Part shown: positions 11,729-22,600 of the stretch, one piece after another
Layout of the letters: every line of letters begins with the position of its first letter
Position numbering within the stretch: position 1 is the first letter of the stretch
Assembly (NCBI GenBank): GCA_963853835.1
Contig: OY970826.1
Coordinates: 2,278,001 to 2,342,000, forward strand
DNA length: 64,000 nucleotides
Direction of reading: 5' to 3'
DNA from: Calendula officinalis
Lineage: Eukaryota > Streptophyta > Magnoliopsida > Asterales > Asteraceae
Made by a program: the position numbers and the translations under genes
Notes under the pieces: model-generated
The model's input: only the letters and a program-made list of their open reading frames with translations
The model's database searches: none
Told to the model about the DNA's origin: nothing

Positions 11729-13195
11729 ATGTCTGATAACAATGAAAGCACACATGCAAACAAAATTCCAATTCTCACTCCCAACAACTTTGGGATGTGG
11801 AAAAATAGAATTAAGCAGTACATGCTTATTACTGATTATTCCATGTGGGAAGTTGTTCTTGAAGGCAACAAAACCATTCAGACTCCATTAACAATTAAGC
11901 TCATCAACTGAATCTGACAAACTCAAGTGTGAAAAAGAAAAGACGGACAGAGGAATCGAACTTGAAGCCTTAAGCACTCTTTTGCTTGCTATTCCCAATG
12001 ACTATCAACATTTATTTGTTGAATATGATGATGCTAAGAAGCTGTGGCAGGCATTGGAGAAGAGGTTTGTTGGCACCAAAAGTACTAAGAGAAACATGAA
12101 GTCTGTTTTGAAGCAAGACTTTGAAAACTTCAAAGGACAGAAGAATGAATCATTGTCACAAGTTTTTGATCGATTCAATAAACTTATTGGTGAACTCAAT
12201 CAAGTTGGAGTTCAACCAGACAATGATGATGTCAACAGAAAGTTCCTCAGATCTCTTGGTGAAGAATGGTCTATGTATACTGTTATATATAGACAAGGAG
12301 ATGCATTGGAAGAGAAAGAGCTGGATGAACTGTACAATGCACTAAGAGTGTTTGAATCTGAGGTAAGTAATAAAACTCCTATTTTACGTTCAAACAATGC
12401 TGCTTTGTGTCTAGTACAGGAACAGGTCAAGATGCTGCAAAGAATGTAGGAATTGAAGATGTAGCAAAAGAATCCTTTTTTACTAGTCATGTGCACACTG
12501 CATTGATTAGTGAAGATTTGGAACAACTCAATCCTGATGATCTGGAAGAGATGGACATCAAATGGCAGATGGCAATGCTGAGTTTAAGAACAAAAAGATT
12601 TCTCAAAAGAACTGGCAGACAAAATCTGACCTACAACAAAGGTGATCGTGCTGGATTTGACAAGACCAAATTCAAATGCTACAACTGCAATAATCTTGGT
12701 CACTTTGCTAGAGAATGTCCTAGCAAAGACCAAAGATCAAATTACAACAAAAACAGCACTTCAAACTCAACTGCCTTAGTATCTCAAGAGGGTCAAGGTT
12801 ATGACTGGAGCTTTCAAGCAGAGGAACATGCTCAAAACCAAGCTCTTATGTCCTTCACTGAATCTACAAATGAGGTACATTCTAAATCATGCACTCCTGA
12901 ATGCATTAAAGCATATAAAGAATTAGAAAAACTTAACAAAGAAACTCTTGATGAGATGATTTTAAATAGAAATAGAAGAATTGAATATAATGGTTGTATA
13001 GCTGATCTTGAAAATCAAATCAAAATCTATAAAATAACAGATCAAAAGATAAAAGATGAATTATTACAAACAACTTATGATAAAGAATATGCTGAGTTAA
13101 AATTAAAAGAAACTCTAATTAAATTAGAAAAATGTCAAATAGAATTAGAACAAAATAAATTAACTATTAAAAAGTTTGAAAAAGTTCTAAAATAA
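11729..13195 (+). pseudogene. Copia gag, frameshifted
   Basis: Gag is split over three frames: 11729-11911 (N-terminal ILTPNNFGMWKNRIKQYM motif), 11982-12449 (the UBN2-type capsid domain, with LWQALEKRFVG and FLRSLGEEW), and about 12410-13195 (nucleocapsid). The last part has a CCHC zinc knuckle CYNCNNLGHFAREC at about 12678-12719 and then a long lysine/glutamate-rich coiled coil. The stop in the N-terminal piece and the two frame changes make it non-functional. It structurally would package the retroelement RNA. Confidence 0.85.
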
Positions 13196-13205
13196 TTGAT
13201 GAATT

Positions 13206-14020
13206 AACCAGTAGATGGTATTTTGATTAATCAATCAAAATATGTCAGAGACATCTTGGAAAAGTTTGCAATGAAAGACTGCAAAAGTGCAAGCACACCA
13301 ATGGAAACACACAAACACCTACATCCTGATGTTGAGGGGGAGGATGTAGATGAACATCTATATAGATCAATGATAGGTTCTTTAATGTACTTAACTGCAT
13401 CAAGACCTGACATTATGTATAGTGTTTGTGTATGTGCCATGTATCAAGCAAGACCTAAGGAGCTACACTTGCAGGCTGTCAAAAGAATCTTCAGATACCT
13501 GAAGGGAAAACCTTCTCTTGGTCTTTGGTAACCACATGACTGACCTTTTGAACTCATAGCCTACACAGATAGTGACTATGGTGGTGAATGTCAAGATAGA
13601 AAATCTACTACTGGTGGATGTCAATTCTTTGGATCAAGACTGGTGTCATGGCAATGCAAGAAACAAACCAATGTCTCCACATCAATTGCTGAAACAGAGT
13701 ATGTTGCTGCATCTGCTTGCTGTGCTCAAGTTCTATGGATTCAAAATCAACTCCTAGACTTTGGTATCTCTATTCTTAAAACTCCCATTTTTATTGATAA
13801 TCAAAGTGCTATAAGTATTGTGAATAATCCAGTAAAACACTCAAAAACCAAACACATTGAAATAAGATTTCACTTTATAAGGGATTGTAATGAAAAGAAA
13901 TTAATTAAAGTAGAGAAAATTCATATTGACAATCAATTAGCCAATCTTTTTACAAAAGCATTTGATGTAGGAAAATTCAGTTTCTTGGTTAGCAGTATTG
14001 GAATGATTTTAATAAATTAA
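13206..14020 (+). pseudogene. Copia pol C-terminal remnant of element 2
   Basis: Sequence matches the RT C-terminus and RNase H of element 1 from DGILINQSKYV onward. Stops interrupt the frame around 13529-13543 (TGGTAACC where element 1 has TGGTATCC, then a TGA). RNase H continues with SWQCKKQTNV at 13643 and ends at TAA 14018-14020. There is no protease or integrase. Confidence 0.85.
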
Positions 14021-14215
14021 TTTCACTTTTAAAATCATATGTAAAGTTTTTTTTGTACAATATTTATATTTCTAAAATATGTTTTACTACTGGTTATTCA
14101 CTATTACTGACCATGAATTAATCTTACAATTTAGTACTGATAGGGTTTTTTTTAGAATTAGGTTAAGTATAAAAACAACAGTTACTACTGATATTTCTAC
14201 TACTGATACTTATAA

Positions 14216-15138
14216 ATTTAAGCGACACATGAATCTTAGTGGATATGTGTTGTCATCTTATAATAGCATGTGACATAAAATGAGATAAAAGATATATATT
14301 TATACGATGAAATAGAGACAAGAATGTGTGTGATATATATGGGGGAGCCCATGGGGAATTGGGGCAGAAGAGGAGAATCACGAGGTGTGAGGTAAGTAAG
14401 TTAAGAGACAGACAGAAGCATAAGATATTATGAAGGGTACCAAGGTACAACCCAAGAATGCACTAAAGCTGTTACAAACGTATACGTATGCATGCATGTA
14501 CTTCCACTTCTACTTCATGGATGTTATTAAGTTTTTAACTCTCCTTTTTATACTCTTCTTACAATAATCTAGCAATAAGAACGGTTGAAATAATATTTTA
14601 GACGTCATAAGTTTAAATTTTTCCGTAGGTAAATATTTACCTAACAATCAGAAGATCTCAATGGCCTTAACAGTTAAGTTACATACATCACGAGCAAAAG
14701 TTAGTCACCCCGTGAAATTTCGTTATAAATAGGGATACCTTTCAAAGAAAAATAAAAGAATACAATGAATCAACATAATTTGAAACTTACTTTTTAAAAT
14801 AGACTTTTTTTTAGAGGAATGGTCACCTCATAAGTGATTAAACCGGTATCACATGAGTGTCATATCAACTTTTTTTCTCCAGTTAAAAAATATGACAAAC
14901 ACAACCAAACATGCGTAATTAGAATCTGTGAATGCATTATAATTTGTCAGGAATTAGATTACAATTTTCTCAAATTTCATTCCATTCCGGTGAACCAAAC
15001 ACCTTTTAAATAGCATTTATAAAAAAAGAAAAAGATTTGCATGAGGCTTAGGACCAGTGAACTACATATTTTTTGACAAAATTGACATGTCAAACGGGTT
15101 AATTTACCCGTTTAGGATGTGGTTAAAAGAACACTTGG
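14216..15138. other. gene-free DNA
   Basis: No gene seen. A degenerate SINE-like stretch may lie near 14570-14710. Compared by eye with the main conserved plant miRNAs, nothing matched. Confidence 0.5.
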
Positions 15139-15240
15139 GTGACTTTTTACCCGTTTGACACAAAACATAACACAAATAGACCAAAATTTACCACCTCCAA
15201 GTTACACCATACACACTCAATTGTACATCCATCCATCTAC

Positions 15241-15280
15241 ACTCAATATATACATACATACATACATACATATAGATATA
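15241..15280. repeat. TACA/TAGA microsatellite in FRS6 3' region
   Basis: Tandem 'taca' repeats followed by 'tagata' repeats just past the stop codon of the FRS6-like gene; probably within its 3'UTR. Confidence 0.7.
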
Positions 15281-15301
15281 GATACATACACTTGAACCAC
15301 A

Positions 15302-17410
15302 TCAATTATCAACCCGTTTATCGCCTACTAACCGAATCTTATTCAACGACTCTTTAAACGCTTGCCAAGCAACCATATATCGTTCTTGAGACATCATACC
15401 TTCTTCAACAACTTGTAAAGCCCGTTTATGCAAATGCACAAACCATTGAACCGGGTTGCTAATATCCACATTATCCGACCCGAAATCCGGTACATAAAAC
15501 CGTTTAAAATCTTTTCTCCATCTAGACAAAATATATTGGCTCGGGATTTCATCAATACCATTATGGTTTAAAACCGATAACGCGTGCCTACATAAATAGC
15601 CTTTAAAGTTGAAACAACTACACACGCATCGAATCTCGTTACCGATTTTATCGTACATTATTTCTAGATTTTGTACCGAATTTCCCTCGGGATCTTGTTC
15701 GGTTATCATATATGTAGTGATTGATCCATTAGTGTTGATTTGTGATATGTTGAAGCAATTCGCCATCATTTCGATTTCGTATTGAAAAAGTTGGAATATT
15801 TGTTTTGTGTATAGTGTGGAGAGTTGTGATTCGTAGGGGTACATTGTTCGCGGTTTCAGGGTTGACTTTTTTGACTCGTGATCGTCGAACGCTTCTTTTT
15901 GGATTTTGTTTTGCGAGACGAGATCGTGTGATTCGAAAAATTCTTTTAATGATGTTTGTTGGTGCACGTACCCGTGAAAATACGGGACCATCGATAACAT
16001 GCCCGCGAAAAACGTGTCTTTTAAGTAAACCGGGGCCCACCGTTCTCGATCTTCGAATATTTTTTGGATAAATTCATTGTCGGTGATTGTGAACCGTCGG
16101 ATCATATCATCCCACCCGAGCTCAAACTCATCGACTTTTATGGAATTGTAAACAATGTTATTTAAAACCGTACGAAATATTTCCGATTCTAAATGGCCCG
16201 AATTCTCGAGAATGCTTTCTATAACTAGAGATAAACAAAACCGATGGTGGGCCCGAGGAAAAACCTCGGCAATCACACTTTGTAAAACCGTACACCGATC
16301 GGTGATTAAGGTTTGTGGAGGATGACCCGACATACAAGTCAACCATGTTCTTAATAACCAAGTATGTGTTTCTTGACTTTGGTCCACGAGTAAACCGTAC
16401 CCGAGTGAAATAGTTTGACCATGATGGTTGACCCCAACAAAGACCACCAATGGGACTGTAAATTTGTTGGTCAAACACGATGTATCAAGTGCAACCACAT
16501 CTCCAAAATACCCGTATGAGGCCCGCGCCCGCGAATCGATCCAAAATACGTTCCGTACAAACCCGTCATCCGTGAAATCCATGACATAAAAAAAATTCGG
16601 GTTTATTAACTGAACCCGAGAAAAATACTCATTAATAACTTGTGCATCACCTTTGTTTAGGTTTAACCGTTTACAATTTCTGTTATCGTTATTGAAATCC
16701 AGTTCATTCGAGCTCCCGTAATAAACCGAATCCACAACGGGTGTTCGGTAAAGTTTGATCGTTCGGACCGCAACGTCGGTAACGGGCTCGGGTTTCCGTT
16801 TTAGGCCCGTTTCCGTCTTTTTACGTGACTTGGCGTTTTGGGCCCGTTCGGGGTCAAACGAGTGGTTGTGATCGAGTTTGACTTCATCGATCCGCCATCG
16901 ATTAGATTCCACTAATCTTAACCTAATCATTGCTAAACAACCCGTTCGTGTTTCTTTTCTTCTACTACTTGCTTCTTTTAACGTCTTGAAACCTTCACAA
17001 TTGCAACATAAAACCGCACCTCGTTTTTCTTTGCTGTTACGTTTTGTCCATGATGATTTGACCCGTATTGCAAACCCGAGTTCTTTCGCGTATAAATTGT
17101 AGTATTTATATGCATTTTCATAGGAATCGAATTCCATTCCCACAACGGGTGGAGGATTATTATTATTTTGGATCTCGAGTATTTGGTTATTCTCGGGATT
17201 TGTTTCAAACTCGAGAATTTGCTCATTTTCGTTGTTGTCGATTTCGAGGACTAGCTCGCTTTCGGTTTCCAAATCATCACCTTCAATCCCGAATAATGAT
17301 TCGGTTTCTATGTTGTTGTTTATGATTTCAAACACCTGTTCATTGTTGATTTCATGATCAACATGATCGTCTTCAAGGAGTTCTTCACTTTTATCAGAAC
17401 CGTTTTGCAT
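15302..17410 (-). CDS. FRS6: FAR1-related sequence protein, FRS6-like
   Basis: A single exon encodes 702 aa; Arabidopsis FRS6 is of nearly the same length. FRS proteins are nuclear, transposase-derived transcription regulators. Order: acidic N-terminus; FAR1 DNA-binding domain from about residue 95 (EFDSYENAYKYYNLYAKELG through CNCEGF, TRTGCLAMIRL and LDHNHSF); MULE transposase core (VVALDTSCLTNKFTVPL, then LITDRCTVLQSVIAEVFP); SWIM zinc finger CVCSCFNFKGYLCRH near the C-terminus. The ATG at 17410 is chosen because an intron acceptor lies just upstream; the in-frame extension to 17470 translates a poly-pyrimidine tract and is not coding. In Arabidopsis FRS6 and FRS8 were linked to flowering time. 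It is divergent from the hydrolase gene at 19663, sharing about 1.6 kb of upstream DNA. Confidence 0.92.
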   Translation of the reverse strand: MQNGSDKSEELLEDDHVDHEINNEQVFEIINNNIETESLFGIEGDDLETESELVLEIDNNENEQILEFETNPENNQILEIQNNNNPPPVVGMEFDSYENAYKYYNLYAKELGFAIRVKSSWTKRNSKEKRGAVLCCNCEGFKTLKEASSRRKETRTGCLAMIRLRLVESNRWRIDEVKLDHNHSFDPERAQNAKSRKKTETGLKRKPEPVTDVAVRTIKLYRTPVVDSVYYGSSNELDFNNDNRNCKRLNLNKGDAQVINEYFSRVQLINPNFFYVMDFTDDGFVRNVFWIDSRARASYGYFGDVVALDTSCLTNKFTVPLVVFVGVNHHGQTISLGYGLLVDQSQETHTWLLRTWLTCMSGHPPQTLITDRCTVLQSVIAEVFPRAHHRFCLSLVIESILENSGHLESEIFRTVLNNIVYNSIKVDEFELGWDDMIRRFTITDNEFIQKIFEDRERWAPVYLKDTFFAGMLSMVPYFHGYVHQQTSLKEFFESHDLVSQNKIQKEAFDDHESKKSTLKPRTMYPYESQLSTLYTKQIFQLFQYEIEMMANCFNISQINTNGSITTYMITEQDPEGNSVQNLEIMYDKIGNEIRCVCSCFNFKGYLCRHALSVLNHNGIDEIPSQYILSRWRKDFKRFYVPDFGSDNVDISNPVQWFVHLHKRALQVVEEGMMSQERYMVAWQAFKESLNKIRLVGDKRVDN

Positions 17411-17427
17411 CTTGAATGTGAATTTAC

Positions 17428-18014
17428 CTACACAAATAAAAAAAAAAAAAACAAAAAAAAAAAAAACCATATGATCAAATGCTAATTTATGTATCAGGCA
17501 ACTGTTTCAGGAAAAATCTTAGCTTAGAATATGTTATTCTTCACTTATTTCAACTGTTATCTGGAAACTGTTACATATCAGCTTATTGATTTAATTAAGT
17601 TGTTTAACATAAGCACTTTTTACATCTATAATCAGAATCGAACAAACCAATACATGTAATAACATATTGTAAATGCCTATTAATCGCAAATTCTAATAGT
17701 ATACCTAATTTATATCCAACAAATTGTGTTCTAGGTCAAAAACATGATTTTTTTATTGTTTTTTCTTTGCCTAAATGCCGACGAAATAAAAGAACATAGA
17801 TACAAAATTAGGCATTATCATCAAATTAATCATGCAAATTGAGCTCGAAATACAAAAGTAGTCACTATTACAGGTTCGTAACCGTAATCAGTAAGAATGT
17901 GAAATTACAACAGCTAATTATGAATAAGGATTGAAGAACTCAAAAACAAAAAAACAGAATCGATAATTAACACAGCTATGAGGGCAATTGAAGATGTAAA
18001 TCAAAGAGACGTAC
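17428..18014 (-). other. 5'UTR intron of the FRS6-like gene
   Basis: On the minus strand the donor is ATTCAA|GTACGT at 18014 and the acceptor is TTTGTGTAG|GTAAATT at 17428, preceded by long T runs. This puts about 17 non-coding bases before the ATG in exon 2 and a first non-coding exon from about 18015 to 18100. Inferred from splice signals only. Confidence 0.65.
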
Positions 18015-18100
18015 TTGAATTGGAGATTTAGGGCCGGCGAGAGGAGGTTGAAGGTGGTCGGAGGAAAGTACACCGGTGGAATTGAGGGAATGCGAGAGTG

Positions 18101-19280
18101 GGGAGAGTGGTAATTTTACCCTAACAAACAAACTTTCGCCCTTTTTAGAGGAATTAAATTATTTGATTAAATGTATCAATATTTAATCAGTAATTAACTT
18201 TTAATTGTTTTTCTAAACAAAGAATAAAGAAGAAGAGGAATGATATTAATGCTTATTATTTGTGTCTAGTTCATGTTATTACTTATAAAAAATATGATAT
18301 GTATAATCTATTAATTTTCATTTTCATATCAACCCTTAATTTTAATATTTATCTTGATTAATTGAGTAATCATACAATTAGATATTTTTTCATTTAGAAA
18401 TAATTAAAAAAGTATTTGTGAATTGTTTTAAAAAAACTTAAATTGCTTGAAAGTTTGTACATTAACTATAAGAAATAGGAGTGTCAATCCGGTTGTCGGG
18501 TCGCGTTTGGGCTCTTATCGGGTCGTGTCTGATGAGTTTGAGAGTTAAAAAAGTCCTAACCTGAAACCGACCCGACAATAAATCGGGTTAGTCGGGTTCT
18601 GGTTGCTCGGTTTTCGGGGTTGTCGGGTTGACCCGGTCGGGTTGGTCGGATTACACCTAAGTAAAAAAATATTAAAACTTGTAATATACTAATACGTAAT
18701 TAATGATTAAAGTTGAACGAATTAATCCATAAAGTATTATAAATTTCTAGGTTCATCACTTCATTAAATCATAGTGAAATCAATGAAGTGTTAAATTTAA
18801 TCTACAAAATTTTAAGATTCTTTGATACAAAACTTAAGATTTTTCGTATAAAGATTAAATAGGGACAAAAGGTTTGTGTATCTGACACACACTACCTAAG
18901 AACAGAAGGTAAAATAAAATTTTAAAATTTATGTTGCTAAATATAATTTTCCCTATATTAATTAATTATTGGGCTATGTTAAAAAAGAAACAATGATATA
19001 AGATATAAAGGAATTTTTTTAATTTTAATCGGATCAACTCGAAATCTGATAAAGATAAGTAACTCTAACCCGATACCTGACATGATATTAATGTCGGGTT
19101 TATCAGGTCGGGTTAAAAACCCCACATAAAAATAAGACCCGAATACATCCGACCTGACTAGCATAATCTGGTTCGAGTTCAATTCAGATCGGATTGACTC
19201 TTTTGAGTTTTGACACCTCTAAGAAATCCCATAATTTTCAATAACCACTTAAAAATAGTTATACATAAACATTTGTGTAT
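18101..19280. other. intergenic region between divergent FRS6 and hydrolase genes
   Basis: No gene. Two degenerate arrays of TCGGGTT/AACCCGA words: 18478-18650, headed by 'aggagtgtcaatccgg', and 19010-19223, on the opposite strand, with its head 'gaggtgtcaaaac' at the right end. The rest is AT-rich and may hold the upstream elements of both genes. Confidence 0.55.
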
Positions 19281-19282
19281 TA

Positions 19283-19546
19283 CTCCCTCCGTCCCTAAAT
19301 AAAGTTCTCATTTGTGTTAGGCACAACATTTTAGGAGATAGTTAGTGGTGGTGTATTTGGTATTACTTTTGAATAAAATATAAGGTTTGATTGGAGAGAG
19401 AAAGTGTTTTAAGAGATAGTTAGTGGTGAAAGTATTGGTAATAATATTATTATATTAAGTGGGTCCCTTAAGTTTTAGAAATGGGAATTTTATTTAGGGA
19501 CAAAACTTGAAGGTGAAATGAGAACTTTATTTAGGGACGGAGGGAG
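19283..19546. mobile_element. Stowaway-type MITE (CTCCCTCCGTCC ends)
   Basis: Terminal inverted repeats CTCCCTCCGTCCCTAAATAA and its complement at 19527-19546, with TA on both sides (19281-19282 and 19547-19548). This is the classic Stowaway (Tc1/mariner) MITE form. It lies about 115 bp upstream of the hydrolase ATG, within its likely promoter. Confidence 0.85.
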
Positions 19547-19662
19547 TAACATTTAACCATTCTAATTATCCTTAATTACTTTTCATAATAAAAATAAAAT
19601 CTTATAAAGCATGCGAAATATATATGTGGCGCGCATGATCAGTTAGCTTAACAAGTGGTTTC

Positions 19663-22600
19663 ATGGCTTTCTCTCTCCACACACCTCCGCTTAATTTTCC
19701 GACCTCATATGCTTCATCCACCGCCAACCACCACACCATCGCCGTCTCCGCCGCTAGCATAACAAACATTAGAAGAAAACTATCACTCACACGAACATTC
19801 GTCGCTAAAGCTTCAGAAAACGACGATGAAACGCCGTCGTTTAATCCTTTTGGTTTTGTCACCGATAATGCGTCAAGCCGGAGCGCCATTCAACTTCCGG
19901 AAGCTCCTGCTGAAGACGGAAATGTTGGCCAGATGCTCTATGTAAGTATCATCAGTTATTTAAGTTATTAATTAGTAATTACGCCATTAATGTTCTTCGA
20001 TTGTTCGGAAATCAAAGGTCAATTTGTACTGTTTTGTAGTTTGTTGAGCTTATTATTGTTCTGTTATTTGAGTAGGTGAATCAATTAATTTTCCTAATTA
20101 GTGATTACTACCATTAACGTTCTTAGATTATTCGGATTATAGCTCAATCGGTACTGTTTTATGGTTTCTCGAGTTAAATTTTGTTCTATTTTGTTGAGTA
20201 GGTGATCCGTATAGTTTTAGATTAGGTCAATTAAGTTTACTAATGAGTACTTAACGCCATAAACGTTTTTCAATTATTTGGAAAACAGAGCTCAGTTTGT
20301 ACCATTTTGTGGTTTTCTGGAGTTAATTTTTCTTCTAGTTCGTTGAGTATTTTATCTGTACATTTATAGATCAGCTCAATTTTAGGCAAACAAATAACAG
20401 GATTGATATACTATCGAACATTTATTTGCATACATAAATTAATGAATCAACGCAAGTATAAGATGCTGCAAGATATAAGTTTCATAAATTCGCTTTCCAT
20501 TGAGGATTTGAGAAAATACTTGGAAACATTTTTGCACTTGTATAATTTTGGTCAACAGATTCAAATTTTAATCAAGACAGGTAAATTAATGTAGGCATAA
20601 GTCTGCTGACCTTAGGTTTTCCTTTTAGTTAGTTTCTGCTTACAATGTGAATTTTTTTTTTTAATTTCTATTTAAAATCTGTGATCCCGATTGTATAGAG
20701 AATAGAAGATAAGGGAAAGGAATACGGTTCCTACATCAAATCCGGACGGTTTGTATGGTTTGTCAGAGAAACAGGTACAAATATTATATCAAATACATAG
20801 ACAAAAAAATCAACAAATTTTTTTAAGCATTTTATTATTGAATATTGCAGGCTCGTCTGATGCTCGACTTGGTTCACGTGGAACTGTTGTTTTCCTTCAT
20901 GGTGCTCCAACACAGTCTTACAGTTACCGAGTTGTGATGTCTGAGGTTGTGATTCTGATTTTGATTTTGGTTTTATATTATGTAAATAATTTGATTCTTT
21001 ATCTGTCTTTAAACAGAAAGAGTAGATGCCAGATGGATAGATAATGAAATGATATTTTATTATTAGATAAATGAGTAGCACAAACTAAACCAGAATGCAT
21101 CCAATTGTACATGTTTTATTATTGTATGTATTGCACTTCACCAGTTATTTTTTAATGTATGATTTACCTGAAACCGGTACTTTGGGCTTAGGTGGCACCA
21201 TTGCCACGTGGATTTAATTATTTAATTATTTATTTTGTACCTTTTGGTGACCTAAACTTTCCGAAACCGTAAGTATCAATTCAAAATGGTTTATAAAGTA
21301 CGATGCATTCAATAATTAATTGTGTATAGTTGGATACATTCCTATGTAGTATGCCCGAAAGAGTAATATGAATCGAGTAAATATTATACTCTAGTAATTA
21401 TTAGTTTTCATTATATTTATTTTTTAGTTGGCGGATGCTGGTTTCCACTGTTTTGCACCTGATTGGATAGGATTTGGTTTCAGTGACAAACCACAACCAG
21501 GATACGGTTTTGACTACACTGGTATGTGATATTTTGGGACGAAAATAAACAAATAATAAATAAATAAATATGTACACATAAATTTGATTCCTTTTACAGA
21601 AATCTAACCGAATTATTGTTTTTAGAGAAAGAGTACCATGAACAACTGGATAAATTGCTTGACACCCTGAAAATTAAATCTCCTTTCGCACTAGTGGTTC
21701 AGGTTTGAATTAATTTTCAACTGTGGTTTATTGTTAATGATCCTGTTGATTGTTTGAAGTCAACTAATTGCATGCATAATGCAAATTTGGATACTGTTTA
21801 TTATCAAGAGTAAATTACAGAAATTGTCCCGGTGGTATTTCGGATTTGCGTTTTTGTACCTAAACTTTTTTTTAATATTTTTTTTGTCCTCGTGGTTCTC
21901 ATTTTTCGTTTATTTTGAATATTTCCACCTAAATTGACCAAAATACCCTTATTTTTAATTTATCTCATTTTTTAATTTATTTTTCTTTTCTGGTCATGTT
22001 CTCCGGCGACTTGGCGAACTTCGGGTCATTGTCTCCGGTGCGGAAAACATGATCGGAAAAGAAAAATAAATTAAAATAAGGGTATTGTGGTCAATTTAGG
22101 TGGAACTTAATGAAATAAAGGAAAAATGAGAACCATGGGGAAAAAAACAAAAAAAGAAAAGTTTAGGGACAAAAATGTAGAATCTGAAATACCACAGGGA
22201 CAACTATTGTAATTTACTCTATTATGAAAGTAATATTCTTATGTTTGGACGAATTTGAGAAGAATGTAGTTGAAATAGATACAATGAAATTAATTGCAAT
22301 CTTTATATTCCAATTGTATGTATATGATGTACAGGTCATAATATGTGGCTTCAGTTTTCAAATTTATGGTATTATTTGGATGAGTGATATTTTCCTAATT
22401 TTTTTAAAATATATATGAAATAATTAGAGTCGTTTTGTGTAGGGATTTCTTGTGGGTTCTTATGGATTAACTTGGGCCTTAAAAAATCCCAACAGGATAT
22501 CAAAACTTGTAATAATGAACACTCCTTTGACACCTTCATCTCCTATTCCAGGATTGTTTCAACAGCTCAGGTTCAAAATTTCCAATAAATATTTATTATA

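Larger units (their letters stand above)
11165..14215 (+). mobile_element. Copia element 2, deleted and 3'-truncated
   Basis: A relative of element 1 with its own 5' LTR (11165-11644), primer binding site, gag, and the end of pol. Gag passes directly into the RT C-terminal part near 13200, so protease, integrase and most of RT are deleted. After the pol stop at 14020 the spacer with TACTACTG words continues to about 14215 and then stops; the extra ORF and 3' LTR are missing. Pol remnants of the two elements are very similar, so they belong to one lineage, but their LTRs differ clearly. Confidence 0.86.

Noticed and set aside
17411..17470. N-terminal extension of the FRS6-like protein (VFFFFVFFFF)
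   Set aside because: It translates the polypyrimidine tract of a 5'UTR intron; the acceptor TGTAG lies between it and the true ATG.
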